From assembly GCA_012032975.1 (NCBI GenBank), contig JAAUPU010000177.1:1-6510 (forward strand): a stretch of DNA of 6,510 nt. The letters run 5' to 3'. The notes beneath the pieces are model-generated. The model worked only from the letters and a program-made list of their open reading frames with translations, had not been told where the DNA came from and made no database searches. Positions 5,858 through 6,510 of this stretch are shown in pieces. The DNA is from Caldilineaceae bacterium (GTDB lineage: Bacteria; Chloroflexota; Anaerolineae; Caldilineales; Caldilineaceae). Both the position numbers and the translations under genes were made by a program. Position 1 is the stretch's first letter. Every line of letters begins with the position of its first letter.

Positions 5858-6510
5858 ATGAAAATCTTGATCGTTGGCGGCACGGGGCTGATCAGCACGG
5901 CGATCACCCGCGTTCTGGTCGAACGGGGCGAAGAAGTGACCCACTACAACCGCGGTGCGTCGCCGACTCAACTCGCCGACAGCCCGCCCACCATCCGCGG
6001 CGACCGCAAGGCCTTTGCCGAGTTCGAGGCGCAGATGGCCGATGCTGGCCCGTTCGACTGCGTGATCGACATGGTCGGATTCACGCCGGCAGAGGCCGAA
6101 AGCGCGGTGCGCGCCTTTCGCGGGCGTACGGATCACTTTATTTTTTGCAGCACCATCGACGTCTACAACAAGCCGGCCAGCCGCTATCCTGTGCGGGAGG
6201 ACGAAGGGCGACAGCCACGCGCTTCGTTTCCGTATGCCTATGACAAGGCCATCTGCGAGCGCATCTTTGAGGAGGCCCACAGCCGCGGCGATTTTCCGGT
6301 GACGATCATTCGCCCTGCCTACACCTATGGCGAAGGGCGGGGATTGCTCCACACCTTCCGCGGGGGATGTATTATCTGCAACGCATCCGCGACGGCCGAC
6401 CGGTCATCGTCCACGGCGACGGCTCCTCGCTCTGGGCATCATGTCACCGTGACGACGTAGGCCGGGCGTTCGCCAACGCGGTCGGCAACCCTATCACGCT
6501 TGGCAGATCC
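5858..6510 (+). CDS. NAD-dependent epimerase/dehydratase (SDR family), one-base frameshift and truncated by window edge
   Basis: The N-terminus MKILIVGGTGLIS is the Rossmann dinucleotide-binding strand-turn-helix, with Ser13 where many extended SDRs have the third Gly. Further family marks are CSTIDVY (97-103), the catalytic Y126-x3-K130 (YAYDK) and RPAYTYGEGRG (152-162). After HTFRGG (residue 170) this frame turns to unrelated sequence and stops at about 6460. The family C-terminal half continues in the neighbouring frame from MYYLQRIRDG, through VHGDGSSLWASCHRDDVGRAFANAV, to the right edge. One missing base in the G5 run at 6362-6366 (G6 would read RGGM) explains this. Such enzymes oxidise, epimerise or dehydrate nucleotide sugars or related sugars; the substrate is not known. 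It is divergent from the regulator, with a matching operator, so it probably belongs to the same sugar regulon. It may be a sequencing error or a recent pseudogene. Confidence 0.83.

Overview
The window reads as a piece of a GC-rich bacterial chromosome, most likely a Chloroflexota member of the Anaerolineae/Caldilineae type. That assignment is an inference from gene content (a mevalonate-kinase-type GHMP kinase, tandem DUF4038 hydrolases, a FadR-type regulator) and from short-unit tandem repeats between the genes. No rRNA or other phylogenetic marker is present.

Most of the window (1-5553) is one minus-strand gene string, transcribed right to left. Its order is a FadR/GntR regulator (4804-5553), a DUF5060+DUF4038 glycoside hydrolase (3197-4807), a second DUF4038 hydrolase broken by a one-base frameshift (1799-3113), a mevalonate-kinase-like GHMP kinase (703-1716), and a metal-dependent cyclase/kynurenine-formamidase family protein cut by the left edge (1-532). 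The regulator and the first hydrolase overlap by ATGA, which suggests translational coupling. Neither hydrolase has a signal peptide, so the string looks like a cytoplasmic module for breaking down an imported, probably plant-derived, oligosaccharide. No transporter is in view.

To the right, across a 304-bp control region (5554-5857), a plus-strand NAD-dependent epimerase/dehydratase gene starts at 5858 and runs off the right edge. It too carries a one-base frameshift, in a G5 run at 6362-6366. The control region holds back-to-back sigma-70-type promoters. Each is followed, 16-17 bp after its -10 box, by a GGTATACC palindrome that matches the operator class of UxuR/ExuR-like GntR regulators. 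The simplest reading is that the FadR-type protein represses both its own operon and the epimerase by binding just downstream of each start site.

Three separate short-repeat structures lie in the non-coding gaps: a 7-bp-unit inverted array (591-669), an 8-bp-unit inverted array (1733-1816, running into the end of the second hydrolase gene), and about five copies of a 17-bp repeat in the epimerase leader (5747-5830). Both frameshifts fall at or near G runs, so sequencing error is a real possibility for each. I see no RNA gene, CRISPR array, insertion sequence or convincing intrinsic terminator.
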